Source: CAYFVU01 sp964594775
GTDB taxonomy: Bacteria; Spirochaetota; Spirochaetia; DSM-16054; Sediminispirochaetaceae
Assembly: GCA_964594775.1 (NCBI GenBank)
Contig: CAZQNO010000004.1
Coordinates: 1 to 64,000 of the forward strand
DNA length: 64,000 nucleotides
Reading direction: 5' to 3'
In this document: positions 50,555 through 58,183 of the stretch, in pieces
Numbering within the stretch: the first letter of the stretch is position 1
Layout: every line of letters begins with the position of its first letter
Made by a program: the position numbers and the translations under genes
Notes under the pieces: generated by a model
What the model was told of the DNA's origin: nothing
Database searches by the model: none
The model's input: only the letters and a program-made list of their open reading frames with translations

Positions 50555-51731
50555 AGAGATGGTAAAAGCCCTCTCGCGATTACAGACCGAGAAGATGTAT
50601 CTCAACGACTTTTTTCTCACCTGGGACAAGAGTGACGATGAAATCGCGGCAAGCTTTGCTGTGGCGGAAATTTTCAGAGGAATGCGGGAGCGGAACATCG
50701 CAGCCCGGGTCTTCGACAGCGGGCTGGGGATTTCCATCTTCAGAGACAACTCTACGCGTACCCGCTTCAGCTATGCCGGCGCCTGCAATCTCCTCGGGCT
50801 GGAGGTGCAGGATCTGGATGAGAAGAAGAGCCAGATCGCTCACGGAGAGACGGTGAGGGAGACGGCAAATATGGTCAGCTTTATGGCCGATGTAATCGGT
50901 ATCCGCGATGACATGTACATCGGCCGGGGACACACCTACATGCAGGAGGTCGCCGATGCGGTTTCCCAGGGCTATCTCGACGGGGTCCTGGAACAGCGGC
51001 CGACTCTGGTGAACCTGCAGTGCGACATAGATCATCCCACCCAGTCCATGGCGGACATGCTCCACGTGATCAATCATTTCGGCGGAGTGGAAAATCTCCG
51101 GGGGAAGAAAATCGCCGTAACTTGGGCCTACAGTCCCAGCTATGGAAAACCCCTTTCGGTACCCCAGGGAGTAGTCGGGCTCTTTAGCCGCTTCGGCATG
51201 GACGTGAGCCTCGCCCATCCGGAGGGCTACAATATAATGCCCGAGGTCGAAGAAGTAGCGCGGAAGAACGCCGAAAACAGCGGCCGCTCCTTCACTCGGG
51301 TCGACAGCATGGAAGAGGCCTTCGATGATGCGGACATCGTCTATCCCAAGAGTTGGGCGCCCTTCTCCGTCATGGAAGAGCGGACCAGACTGGTGGAAGA
51401 GGGAGATGAGAAAGGTTTGGCGGAACTGGAGAAAAAAGGTCTCGAGCAAAACAAGAGGCACATGGATTGGGAATGTACCGAAGAGCTCATGGCCTCGACG
51501 AAGGATGGAGAGGCCCTCTACCTGCATTGCCTTCCCGCCGACATCACCGGTGTGAGCGGTGAGCACGGCGAAGTCGCCGAAAGCGTCTTCGAGCGCTACC
51601 GTGTGCCCCTTTACAAAGAGGCCGGCTACAAGCCCTACATTATCGCCGCGATGATCTTTCTCTCTAAGTTCGCCGCTCCTACGGAGAAACTCATGGAGAT
51701 CCTCCGGCGGGAGGCAAAGAGGATGGGCTGA
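50535..51731 (+). CDS. ygeW: Knotted carbamoyltransferase YgeW
   Basis: A transcarbamylase of 398 residues. The carbamoyl-phosphate motif is FRDNSTRTRFS near residue 70, and the C-terminal HCLPAD lies near 331. The overall length and the ISIFRDNSTRTR and YIGRGHTYMQEVA phrases match YgeW rather than ornithine or aspartate carbamoyltransferase. In purine-use clusters it is thought to phosphorolyse a carbamoylated intermediate, giving carbamoyl phosphate and so ATP through carbamate kinase. It is the last gene of the ygfK operon. Carbamate kinase is not in the window. Confidence 0.92.
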   Translation: MDRIGIEEMVKALSRLQTEKMYLNDFFLTWDKSDDEIAASFAVAEIFRGMRERNIAARVFDSGLGISIFRDNSTRTRFSYAGACNLLGLEVQDLDEKKSQIAHGETVRETANMVSFMADVIGIRDDMYIGRGHTYMQEVADAVSQGYLDGVLEQRPTLVNLQCDIDHPTQSMADMLHVINHFGGVENLRGKKIAVTWAYSPSYGKPLSVPQGVVGLFSRFGMDVSLAHPEGYNIMPEVEEVARKNAENSGRSFTRVDSMEEAFDDADIVYPKSWAPFSVMEERTRLVEEGDEKGLAELEKKGLEQNKRHMDWECTEELMASTKDGEALYLHCLPADITGVSGEHGEVAESVFERYRVPLYKEAGYKPYIIAAMIFLSKFAAPTEKLMEILRREAKRMG

Positions 51732-51782
51732 AATGTCGGTGCGGTCTTCCCCGTTTCCCCGCCGGCCCCGCTCAGTTCCGAT

Positions 51783-52754
51783 TTAGAAACGATCGAAATC
51801 GTCATCGTCGAGATGTATCACCTCATTCGGATGAACCGGGCGGATTCCCGTTTCGTTCTGCGGGGACTTGCCGCGCTTGCTCGCTTGGGTACCGCCGAGT
51901 GCGCTGCTATGAGCGCTGCCACCGGCTGGAGAGCTCTCCCTCCTTGGTGCCGGAATCTGTCTCTGAGAGCCGCCTTCCTGAGAAAGGGAAACGAGCCGGG
52001 CATCGAGGCGGAACTGTCCGACCATGCCTTTAAGCTGTTGTGCCTGTCCGGCGAGTTCCTCCGAGGCGGAGGCGCTCTCTTCGGCACTGGCCGTGCCGGC
52101 CTGGGTTGCCTGATCGATCTGGTCGAGGCCCTCGGTTATTTGTTCTATCGCCTGGGCCTGCTCTCTGCTCGCCTGGGCGATTTCTTCGAGAACACCGGCC
52201 TTGTAACGAAGGGCATCTACCCTGTGTTTCACCGAGAGATACACTCCTCGAATACTTTCGTCGGCGAATTCGATATCCAAATCTCCAAGGGCGATCCTTC
52301 CCGCTATCTCTTCTCTCACCACCGGGTCGGCGCCGAGCTGTCTAAGAATACCGCGGATGATGAAGAAGGCGAGAACTATGCCCAGCACGAAGGCGGCGGC
52401 AGAGACGATTATCGCCGTTAAAATGGCGGTGTGCTTGTTGCGCTGCACCTGCGGTCCCAAACGGCCCTGGTCAGCCTGGATCGATTCTACAACGGACTGA
52501 CCGTCTGCGGCAATTTTCGGGCCCAGTACATCGAGATAGTTATCCACGTAGTCGTTTCGTTCGGTGATGATGTCGACAACTGCGGGGAAGTGACTCTTAT
52601 ACTGCTGAGATTTGCCTGTCGCCGTTTCCATCAAGCTCCGCCGCTGAAGATTCTGCAGCTCCCTGTCGAGGGTGTCGAGATTTTCGTAGAGTCCCTTCAA
52701 TTCATCATTTACCCGCTGCACGTGCACCGTCTCGTTTCTCTCTGCCGCAGTATT
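51783..52754 (-). pseudogene. Truncated methyl-accepting chemotaxis receptor
   Basis: The frame (GTG 52727 to 51783) encodes 314 residues that are a chemoreceptor with pieces missing. It begins inside a helical sensor domain with no first transmembrane helix. Homologous reading continues back only to the codon after the stop of the neighbouring gene at 52755. One transmembrane helix (about 103-125, SAAAFVLGIVLAFFI) and a HAMP domain follow. Then the chain jumps from RVDALRYKAGVLEEIA straight to SREQAQAIEQITEGLDQI, which is the C-terminal methylation helix. The whole N-terminal methylation helix and the highly conserved hairpin tip are absent. The likely junction is within the phrase EEIA, common to both sides. 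It cannot bind CheA/CheW as built, so I call it a pseudogene. Confidence 0.7.
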
Positions 52755-53912
52755 TCAGCTGCGGTCCAGCCGGTCGAGGCTGCGGGAGTGCTGCAGGGTG
52801 TAGATGTAGAGCATTACCGTCAGCAGTCCGAAGATCAGGGGACCGTAGAGGATGCCGATGGGGCCGAAGAGGCGTATTCCGCCGATCAGGGCGAAGAAGA
52901 GGATGAGGGTAGACATGCCGGACTTTCCCTGCATGAGGGAGGGGCGGAGAAAGTTGTCGATGGATCCGACTCCGCCGGCACACCAGATGAAAATAAAAAG
53001 CGCCGAGATGTACTTGCCCAGGACCAGCATGTAGAGGGTGATGGGGACCCATACCAGGGCGGTTCCCACCAAGGGAATGAATGAAGAGATCCCCAGCATG
53101 ACTCCCCAGAAGAGGGCCGATACGCCGATTATCTTGAAGCCTATCATCGCCGCCGCGGCTTGTAGTGCCGCGGTAAGCAGCATGCCGAGAAGCACCGCCC
53201 GGACGATGTGGCGCACCCTCATCACCAGAAGTTTCTCGTGGCTGCTCGAGAGGGGCAAAACCCTCAGGAAGTAGGCGAGCATCTGGTCTCCGTCGCGGAA
53301 GGCGTAGAACATGATGAAGAGCATAATGAAGAAGTTCATGAGAAGGAGACCGGTCTGCGAGAGGAGAGGAAGAATAAAGCCGCCAAGGGTCTGCACCATG
53401 CGTTTTCCCAGATTTGCCAGCCCGTCGGTCAGAGTTCCCTCTTCTCCCAAGAAACGGGTGAGGGCGCTCTCAATCGAAAGTCTCACGTTTTCGAGGAGGG
53501 GCCGGTTCTCGAGGTCCATCGATCGGAAACGATCCACGAGCTCCGCCGGTGCTCCGGAGGCGACCCAGGACTGAATGTTCTGTCCCACGCCGATGCCCTG
53601 TCGCACAATCGCCGCGGTGAAAAGGAAGAATGGGATGACCACCACGAGAAAGATCCCCGCTACCGAGAGGGCGGCGGCAATGCTCTTTCGCATATTCAAT
53701 CGGAGCAACAGGCGCGTATAGAAGGGATGGAATATCGTGACGAGAAAGAGGGCGAGAACCATTGGTGCGATAAAGGGGCGGATGAGGAAGAAGACGCCGA
53801 GCAGGCCCAGGCCCACGAGGAGAAAGAGCACTCCGTTGGAAAGTGCCTTGGTCTCAATTGTCTCATCCCTATTTCGCCGGGAAGGGCGAACTTCCCCCCC
53901 TCGCCTGTCCAT
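52755..53912 (-). CDS. AI-2E-family membrane transporter
   Basis: An integral membrane protein of 385 residues with about eight transmembrane helices: a first pair at about 18-55, then a long soluble segment (about 90-170), then a C-terminal bundle. The DUF20 signature is clear in FWGVMLGISSFIPLVGTALVWVP and DNFLRPSLMQGKSGM, with GIRLFGPIGILYGP near the end. Family members export autoinducer-2 or exchange Na+ for H+; the substrate here is unknown. ATG 53912 is preferred over a longer frame because a promoter ends 7 nt before it. Confidence 0.85.
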   Translation of the reverse strand: MDRRGGEVRPSRRNRDETIETKALSNGVLFLLVGLGLLGVFFLIRPFIAPMVLALFLVTIFHPFYTRLLLRLNMRKSIAAALSVAGIFLVVVIPFFLFTAAIVRQGIGVGQNIQSWVASGAPAELVDRFRSMDLENRPLLENVRLSIESALTRFLGEEGTLTDGLANLGKRMVQTLGGFILPLLSQTGLLLMNFFIMLFIMFYAFRDGDQMLAYFLRVLPLSSSHEKLLVMRVRHIVRAVLLGMLLTAALQAAAAMIGFKIIGVSALFWGVMLGISSFIPLVGTALVWVPITLYMLVLGKYISALFIFIWCAGGVGSIDNFLRPSLMQGKSGMSTLILFFALIGGIRLFGPIGILYGPLIFGLLTVMLYIYTLQHSRSLDRLDRS

Positions 53913-53919
53913 GAAATCG

Positions 53920-53948
53920 ATGGTACTCTCTGCCTCCGTCCTGGTCAA
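53920..53948 (-). promoter_or_regulatory. Promoter of the AI-2E-family gene, leaderless type
   Basis: On the minus strand TTGACC (53948-53943), 17-nt spacer, TACCAT (53925-53920), 7 nt before the ATG. There is no Shine-Dalgarno sequence. Its -35 box overlaps that of a divergent promoter. Confidence 0.7.
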
Positions 53949-54221
53949 GCCGATGGCAGGGTGTATACTGTGTTCATGCCCGATTTCGAGATGCCCCTGA
54001 AAGATCTGCGGGCCCGGGACCCGGAAGTGGCCTTTGAGTCGGCTTCCTTTTCTGCTCCCTGCGGCGAGTGCTTCCCACATTCTTCCATTAGTGAAAAACC
54101 ATCGCAATTCGTGACAAATTCGAAAATGAACTCGAATAGCCTTATCAAGGAAGCTGCCGCGAAGCAAGGCCGGAGCCCCCTCCATAGTGACGAGGGGTGC
54201 CCCTGGCTTGCCCTCCGCTGA
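53942..54221 (+). pseudogene. Gene remnant with its own promoter
   Basis: TGGTCA (53942-53947), 16-nt spacer, TATACT (53964-53969), then 6 nt and an ATG at 53976. The frame opens MPDFEMPLKDLRARDPEVAF, which reads like the true N terminus of a lost protein (reminiscent of the start of acetyl-xylan-esterase-type hydrolases; only a resemblance). After about residue 24 the composition becomes non-protein-like and it stops at 54221. I take it for the stump of a deleted gene. Confidence 0.45.
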
Positions 54222-54252
54222 CCCCCTAGCAATTCTGTCGCCGCCCACAGTA

Positions 54253-54295
54253 ATGCTAAAGGTGAAGGGTATTTCATACACTTCACCTTTAGCAT
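54253..54295. repeat. 43-nt near-perfect hairpin / operator-like palindrome
   Basis: Arms ATGCTAAAGGTGAAG (54253-54267) and the exact complement (54281-54295), plus an inner GTAT/ATAC pair after one mismatch, leave a 3-nt loop TTC (54273-54275). That is 19 of 20 bases paired. No T run follows on either strand, so a terminator is unlikely. It lies 57 nt upstream of the -35 box of the second Mo-hydroxylase gene. The rest of 53913-54390 has no gene apart from the remnant described separately. Confidence 0.8.
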
Positions 54296-54352
54296 ACGCA
54301 CAAACCCTTAGAAAAAGCAAAAATGAGAATCGCCTCACCGCCAAGAGGAAGA

Positions 54353-54381
54353 TTGAAGCGGTATGGATTGTGGTGTAGAAT
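54353..54381 (+). promoter_or_regulatory. Promoter of the second Mo-hydroxylase operon, nearly leaderless type
   Basis: TTGAAG (54353-54358), 17-nt spacer, TAGAAT (54376-54381). The ATG at 54391 is 9 nt later with no Shine-Dalgarno sequence. Confidence 0.65.
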
Positions 54382-54390
54382 CTTGCCTGT

Positions 54391-56694
54391 ATGAAGAGAG
54401 GCGAATCGGCCGTTTTTAGAAACGACGGCTATGCGAAGGTCACCGGTCGTGCGAACTACACCGACGACCTCAAATTTTACGGGATGCTGCACGTGGTCCC
54501 CGTGTATTCGGAATATGTCCACGCGAAAAACCTCTCTCTCGATACCGCCGAGGCCGCGCGTTCTCCGGGGGTCCTCGGGGTTTTTACCGCCGCGGATGTA
54601 CCCGGCAGCGTGCGTTTCGGCCAAATAGCGCAGGATTACTGTATGCTTGCCGAGAGGAAGATCCTCTTTGAGGGTGATGTGGTCGCCCTTGTGGCGGCCG
54701 AACGCCGCGAGCAGGCCCTTGCGGCGGCCGAACGGGTAAAGGTGACGGCGGAGCCGCTGCCGGCGGTTCTCGATCCGGAGAAGGCCCTCGAGCCCGGAAG
54801 TCCGTCGCTGCGGGAGATCTCCGACAGCAATCTGGTCAATCATCATCGTGTCCGACGGGGTGATGCGGAGAGAGAGATCGAGAACTGCGAGATAGTGGTG
54901 GAGGAGCGCTTTAGTACACAGGCGATAGAACATGCCTATATGGAGCCCGAGTCGGCAGTCTGCGTTCCCCGGCAGGACGGTGTCATGGAGGTCTACGGAA
55001 GCATGCAGCACCCCTTCAGCACCCGACGTTTCGTCGCCGCCATGCTCGGTGAACCGCACTCCAGCGTTGAAGTCTACCAGCCGCCGGTCGGCGGCGGCTT
55101 CGGCGGAAAGGACGACACCGCCGCCATAGTCTGTGCCAGGGCGGCCCTCGTCGCCCGGCTCCTCGACCGCCCTGCGAAGCTCACCTACACGCGGGAGTGG
55201 TCGATGAGAGAAAGCTACAAGCGGCACCCCTACCGGCTGCACTACCGGTGGGGTTTGGACGGCAGTGGACGGCTCAAGGCCGCGGTGGTGCGTATGATCG
55301 CCGATTCGGGGCCCTATCTCTCGGTTACCCCCTGGGTCAACTGGCGGTCCACCGCTCAGTGCTGCGGTCCCTACACGATGGACCATGTTCGGGCGGACGT
55401 AATGAGCGCCGCCACCAATAACACCGTTGGCGGGGCCATGAGGGGTTTCGGTGCGCCCCAGGTCCTCTTCGCCGTCGAGCAGCTTGCCGACATGGCGGCG
55501 GAGAAGGCCGGCATAGATCCACTGGAGTTCCGCCGCCGCAATTTCGTCACGCAGGGGGGGGAGACGATCACCGGCCAGGTCCTCGATACCCATACGGTGA
55601 GCGTAGAAGAGGTGATGGACCGGGTGGCCGAGGAGATAGGCTTTACAGAGAAGCTTGCCCGCTGCAGCTACGGGGGGCGGGGGGCCTCTGCCCCCCGCAG
55701 GGATCCGGCAGCACCTGCCGGCTCCGAGGAGCTCTACGGCATAGGATTGGCGGCGAGCTATCGCGGTTCGAGCCTCGGGGCCGAGGGAATGGACTTCTGC
55801 TCCGCCCTAATAAACTGTCAGTTCGACGGTTCGATCCTCCTCGAGACGGGGATCCATGAGAACGGGCAGGGTTCCGAGTCGTTAATGATACTCGTGCTTG
55901 CCGAGGAGCTGGGGGTACCGGTGGAGCGGGTCCGTTATAAGCGCTCATCGACCAGCAATATCCCCGACGGCGGGACCACCGTGGCCACGCGGGGGACGAT
56001 CATGGGCGGCAGCGCCGTCACCGCGGCGGCGGGAAAGCTCAAGGTCCTCATGGCCGAAGCCCTGGCGGGGGAACTCGGCTGCGGGGCGGAAGAGGTGCGC
56101 TTCCAAAACGACGGGCTGGAAAGTCCCGACGGCAGGCGGCGGCTCGAATGGAGCGAGGCGATGGACTCGCTCTTTCTCCGACGGGTCTATCCCTATGCCT
56201 TCGGCGTCTTCAAGGCCCCCGACGTCTCCTGGGACGATGAGACGGGGCAGGGGGACGCCTACTTCACCTACGTCTACAGCTGCCAGGCCGTAGAGCTGAC
56301 GGTCAATAGAAAGACAGGAAAAATCACGCTGCTGAACATTGTCGCGGCTCACGACATCGGAAAGGCCGTCAACCGCGCGATGGTCCTCGGGCAGATCTAC
56401 GGGGGCATCGCCCAGGGGATCGGCATGGCCCTCTTAGAAGACCTCAAGCCGAAGGAGGGGAGGATCGGCGCCAAGAACCTCAACGCCTACCGCATTGCCC
56501 GGGCAACGGACCTCCCCGAGATGAACGGGATCATCGTGGAGAACTATGATCCTCAGTCGGCCTTCGGGGCCAAAGGGATCGGCGAGCCGGCCCTGGAGAT
56601 CATCGCTCCGGCGGTGGCCAACGCCGTCTACCGGGCCACGGGTATCCGTTGTACCGACCTGCCCATTCGTATCGAGCTGGAGGAGCCGGCGTGA
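54391..56694 (+). CDS. Second molybdenum hydroxylase large subunit
   Basis: A Mo-binding subunit of 767 residues with intact motifs: GGGFGGKDD near residue 233, AMRGFGAPQ near 349 and GAKGIGEPAL near 725. It is only distantly similar to the one at 45639. A low-complexity patch at about 428-445 (GGRGASAPRRDPAAPAGS), coded by a strong GC hairpin at 55677-55698, looks like an inserted linker. Its Fe-S partner follows but no FAD subunit does. Substrate is not certain; being in the island, another purine position or a related N-heterocycle is likely. It is the start of a two-gene operon. Confidence 0.9.
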   Translation: MKRGESAVFRNDGYAKVTGRANYTDDLKFYGMLHVVPVYSEYVHAKNLSLDTAEAARSPGVLGVFTAADVPGSVRFGQIAQDYCMLAERKILFEGDVVALVAAERREQALAAAERVKVTAEPLPAVLDPEKALEPGSPSLREISDSNLVNHHRVRRGDAEREIENCEIVVEERFSTQAIEHAYMEPESAVCVPRQDGVMEVYGSMQHPFSTRRFVAAMLGEPHSSVEVYQPPVGGGFGGKDDTAAIVCARAALVARLLDRPAKLTYTREWSMRESYKRHPYRLHYRWGLDGSGRLKAAVVRMIADSGPYLSVTPWVNWRSTAQCCGPYTMDHVRADVMSAATNNTVGGAMRGFGAPQVLFAVEQLADMAAEKAGIDPLEFRRRNFVTQGGETITGQVLDTHTVSVEEVMDRVAEEIGFTEKLARCSYGGRGASAPRRDPAAPAGSEELYGIGLAASYRGSSLGAEGMDFCSALINCQFDGSILLETGIHENGQGSESLMILVLAEELGVPVERVRYKRSSTSNIPDGGTTVATRGTIMGGSAVTAAAGKLKVLMAEALAGELGCGAEEVRFQNDGLESPDGRRRLEWSEAMDSLFLRRVYPYAFGVFKAPDVSWDDETGQGDAYFTYVYSCQAVELTVNRKTGKITLLNIVAAHDIGKAVNRAMVLGQIYGGIAQGIGMALLEDLKPKEGRIGAKNLNAYRIARATDLPEMNGIIVENYDPQSAFGAKGIGEPALEIIAPAVANAVYRATGIRCTDLPIRIELEEPA
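55677..55698 (+). repeat. GC-rich hairpin inside the second Mo-subunit gene
   Basis: GCGGGGGG (55677-55684) and CCCCCCGC (55691-55698) pair perfectly around CCTCTG. It codes for part of the Gly/Ala/Pro/Arg-rich linker. It resembles a small inserted element rather than protein-driven sequence. Confidence 0.6.
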
Positions 56695-57179
56695 AGAAAC
56701 AGGTGAAGGAAAAGAAAATCATCGTAAACGGACTGCTGCGGCCGCTGACAGAGGAAGATCTGGACCTCACCCTCCTCGACTTTCTGCGCGAACGCCTCGA
56801 TCTGACCGGGACGAAGAACGGCTGCGGCATCGGCGCCTGCGGGGCCTGTACCGTTCTCGTCGATGGAAAGGCGAAGCGGTCCTGCATCACCAGGGTTTCC
56901 GACGTCCTCGGCAGCGAGATCACCACCATCGAGGGGATGGAAGATCCCGACGGCGGGCTCCACCCCATCCAGCAGGCCTTTCTCGACGCGGGGGCGATAC
57001 AGTGCGGCTTCTGCACCCCCGGCATGGTTCTGGCGGCGGCCTCCCTGCTGAACAGGGGACCTCGTCCGACGCGGGAGGAGATCCGAAAGGGGATGCAGGC
57101 AAACCTCTGCCGCTGCACCGGCTATCAGCAGATAATAGACGCCGTCGAGCTGGCCGCCCGGCGGATGGCGGGAGACTGA
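56691..57179 (+). CDS. Second molybdenum hydroxylase [2Fe-2S] subunit
   Basis: A protein of 162 residues. N-terminal cluster CGIGACGAC with the fourth Cys in RSCITR; C-terminal cluster CGFCTPGMV and CRCTGYQ. Both are canonical. It starts with GTG at 56691, sharing bases with the Mo-subunit stop (GTGA) and preceded by GGAGG, so it is translationally coupled. The absence of an FAD gene suggests it hands electrons to the FAD subunit at 48237, to YgfK, or to a ferredoxin. Confidence 0.92.
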   Translation: MKKQVKEKKIIVNGLLRPLTEEDLDLTLLDFLRERLDLTGTKNGCGIGACGACTVLVDGKAKRSCITRVSDVLGSEITTIEGMEDPDGGLHPIQQAFLDAGAIQCGFCTPGMVLAAASLLNRGPRPTREEIRKGMQANLCRCTGYQQIIDAVELAARRMAGD

Positions 57180-57256
57180 GCCTTCGAGTCGGCGAGTTTG
57201 CCTCCGCCGGCCGGTACTGCAGACGGTAGATAAAAAAGCTCGACGCCATAGTAGTA

Positions 57257-57274
57257 AGTAATTACAGTAATTAC
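57257..57274 (+). repeat. Tandem AGTAATTAC units abutting the antitoxin start
   Basis: Two head-to-tail copies of AGTAATTAC (57257-57265 and 57266-57274), each containing the palindrome GTAATTAC, end directly at the ATG at 57275. There is no Shine-Dalgarno sequence for this gene. The site is where the antitoxin-toxin complex would bind to shut off its own operon. Confidence 0.65.
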
Positions 57275-57529
57275 ATGAAGACTAAGATAATCCGCATTGG
57301 AAATTCTCGAGGAATTCGGTTGCCGAAAAAGCTTATTGATCTATATGGATTGGAAGAAGGGGCGGAACTGGAATTTGAGGAAAGCCGGGAAGGCATATTT
57401 CTCAAACCCTTGCAGAATCCTTACCGCATCTCCTGGGAAGAATCCTATAAACAGATGGCCGCGGAGCAAGAAGAGTCCCTTGAATGGGAAAAGTGGGATA
57501 CCCTTGTGGAGGATGGGCTGAATGATTGA
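57275..57529 (+). CDS. MazE/AbrB-type antitoxin
   Basis: A protein of 84 residues. The N-terminal swapped-hairpin DNA-binding domain is clear: KIIRIGNSRGIRLPKKLIDLYGL (about 4-26), then LEFEES and GIFLKP. The acidic C-terminal tail (about 48-84, EESYKQMAAEQEESLEWEKWD) should wrap the toxin. It lies 95 nt after the Fe-S subunit gene and overlaps the toxin gene by 8 nt, typical of a mazEF operon. Confidence 0.9.
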   Translation: MKTKIIRIGNSRGIRLPKKLIDLYGLEEGAELEFEESREGIFLKPLQNPYRISWEESYKQMAAEQEESLEWEKWDTLVEDGLND

Positions 57530-57854
57530 ACGATATGGAGTGTACCGGGTGCAGCTCGATCCTTCAATGGGAAGCGAAATGGCGAAAAGGGGGCCCGCAG
57601 TAATTATCAGCGATGAGCAGATGAATCGGCATCTCGGTACGGTAGTGATATGTCCGATTACTACTCGAATACACGAAAAATGGCCTAGCAGGGTGCGTAC
57701 TACTGTTTCCGGGAAAGAGGGGGAGATCGCGGTGGATCAGATCAGAACCGTGGCGAAGCGGCGCTTAGGAGAAAGAGTAGGCAAAATCGATCAATCGACA
57801 GCCGAGCAGCTGCGGCATATCATCACGGTTATGTATGGAGTGCTCGCGAGATAA
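57522..57854 (+). CDS. MazF/PemK-type endoribonuclease toxin
   Basis: A protein of 110 residues. It begins RYGVYRVQLDPSMGSEMAKRGPAVIISD, the MazF N terminus with the conserved RP-type strand replaced by RGPAVII, then VVICPITTRIHEKWPSRV and GEIAVDQIRTVAKRRL, carrying the Arg and Thr/Ser residues of the catalytic pocket. MazF toxins cut single-stranded mRNA at short motifs. The gene is preceded and overlapped by its antitoxin. Confidence 0.9.
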   Translation: MIERYGVYRVQLDPSMGSEMAKRGPAVIISDEQMNRHLGTVVICPITTRIHEKWPSRVRTTVSGKEGEIAVDQIRTVAKRRLGERVGKIDQSTAEQLRHIITVMYGVLAR

Positions 57855-58136
57855 AAAGATCGATTTTCTCCGGCGCACTATAGGTACGACCCTCTTCGTA
57901 AGCCTGCCGCGGAAATTTACCGGATAGCCATCTGCTAAATTGGTGCACGCGCATTATGATTTCAAGCTCTTCGACCTGCCCCGTATTTCCGCAATCGTTG
58001 TACTAGTAGAAAACGTAAAGAGTATTCTCAAGCCTGGTTCCGCATGCAGGGGACAGGGACGTTTTTGTTTGCCCTTGGCCAGTAAAGTCAAAAAATAACT
58101 GAAAATATGATAAAAAGTCATAAAAAGAAAATTATA
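57855..58136. other. Non-coding stretch between mazEF and the Lrp-family gene
   Basis: I see no gene here. The first 220 nt are of ordinary composition; the last 60 nt are very AT-rich with repeated TAAAAAG-type words leading into the promoter at 58137, a likely place for the Lrp-type regulator to bind. Confidence 0.5.
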
Positions 58137-58165
58137 TTGACATATATACTTTTCAGTGAGATAAT
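58137..58165 (+). promoter_or_regulatory. Sigma-70-type promoter of the Lrp-DUF917-hydantoinase-AOR operon
   Basis: TTGACA (58137-58142), 17-nt spacer, GATAAT (58160-58165). A CAGGAGGG ribosome site follows before the ATG at 58184. Confidence 0.75.
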
Positions 58166-58183
58166 TTTGACAGGAGGGAAAGG

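Noticed and set aside
53208..54221. 337-codon plus-strand frame opposite the AI-2E gene
   Set aside because: Mostly antisense to a clear membrane-protein gene; only its last 81 codons, after the TATACT promoter, were kept as a stump.
54289..55593. 434-codon minus-strand frame opposite the second Mo subunit
   Set aside because: Antisense shadow; no promoter or ribosome site.
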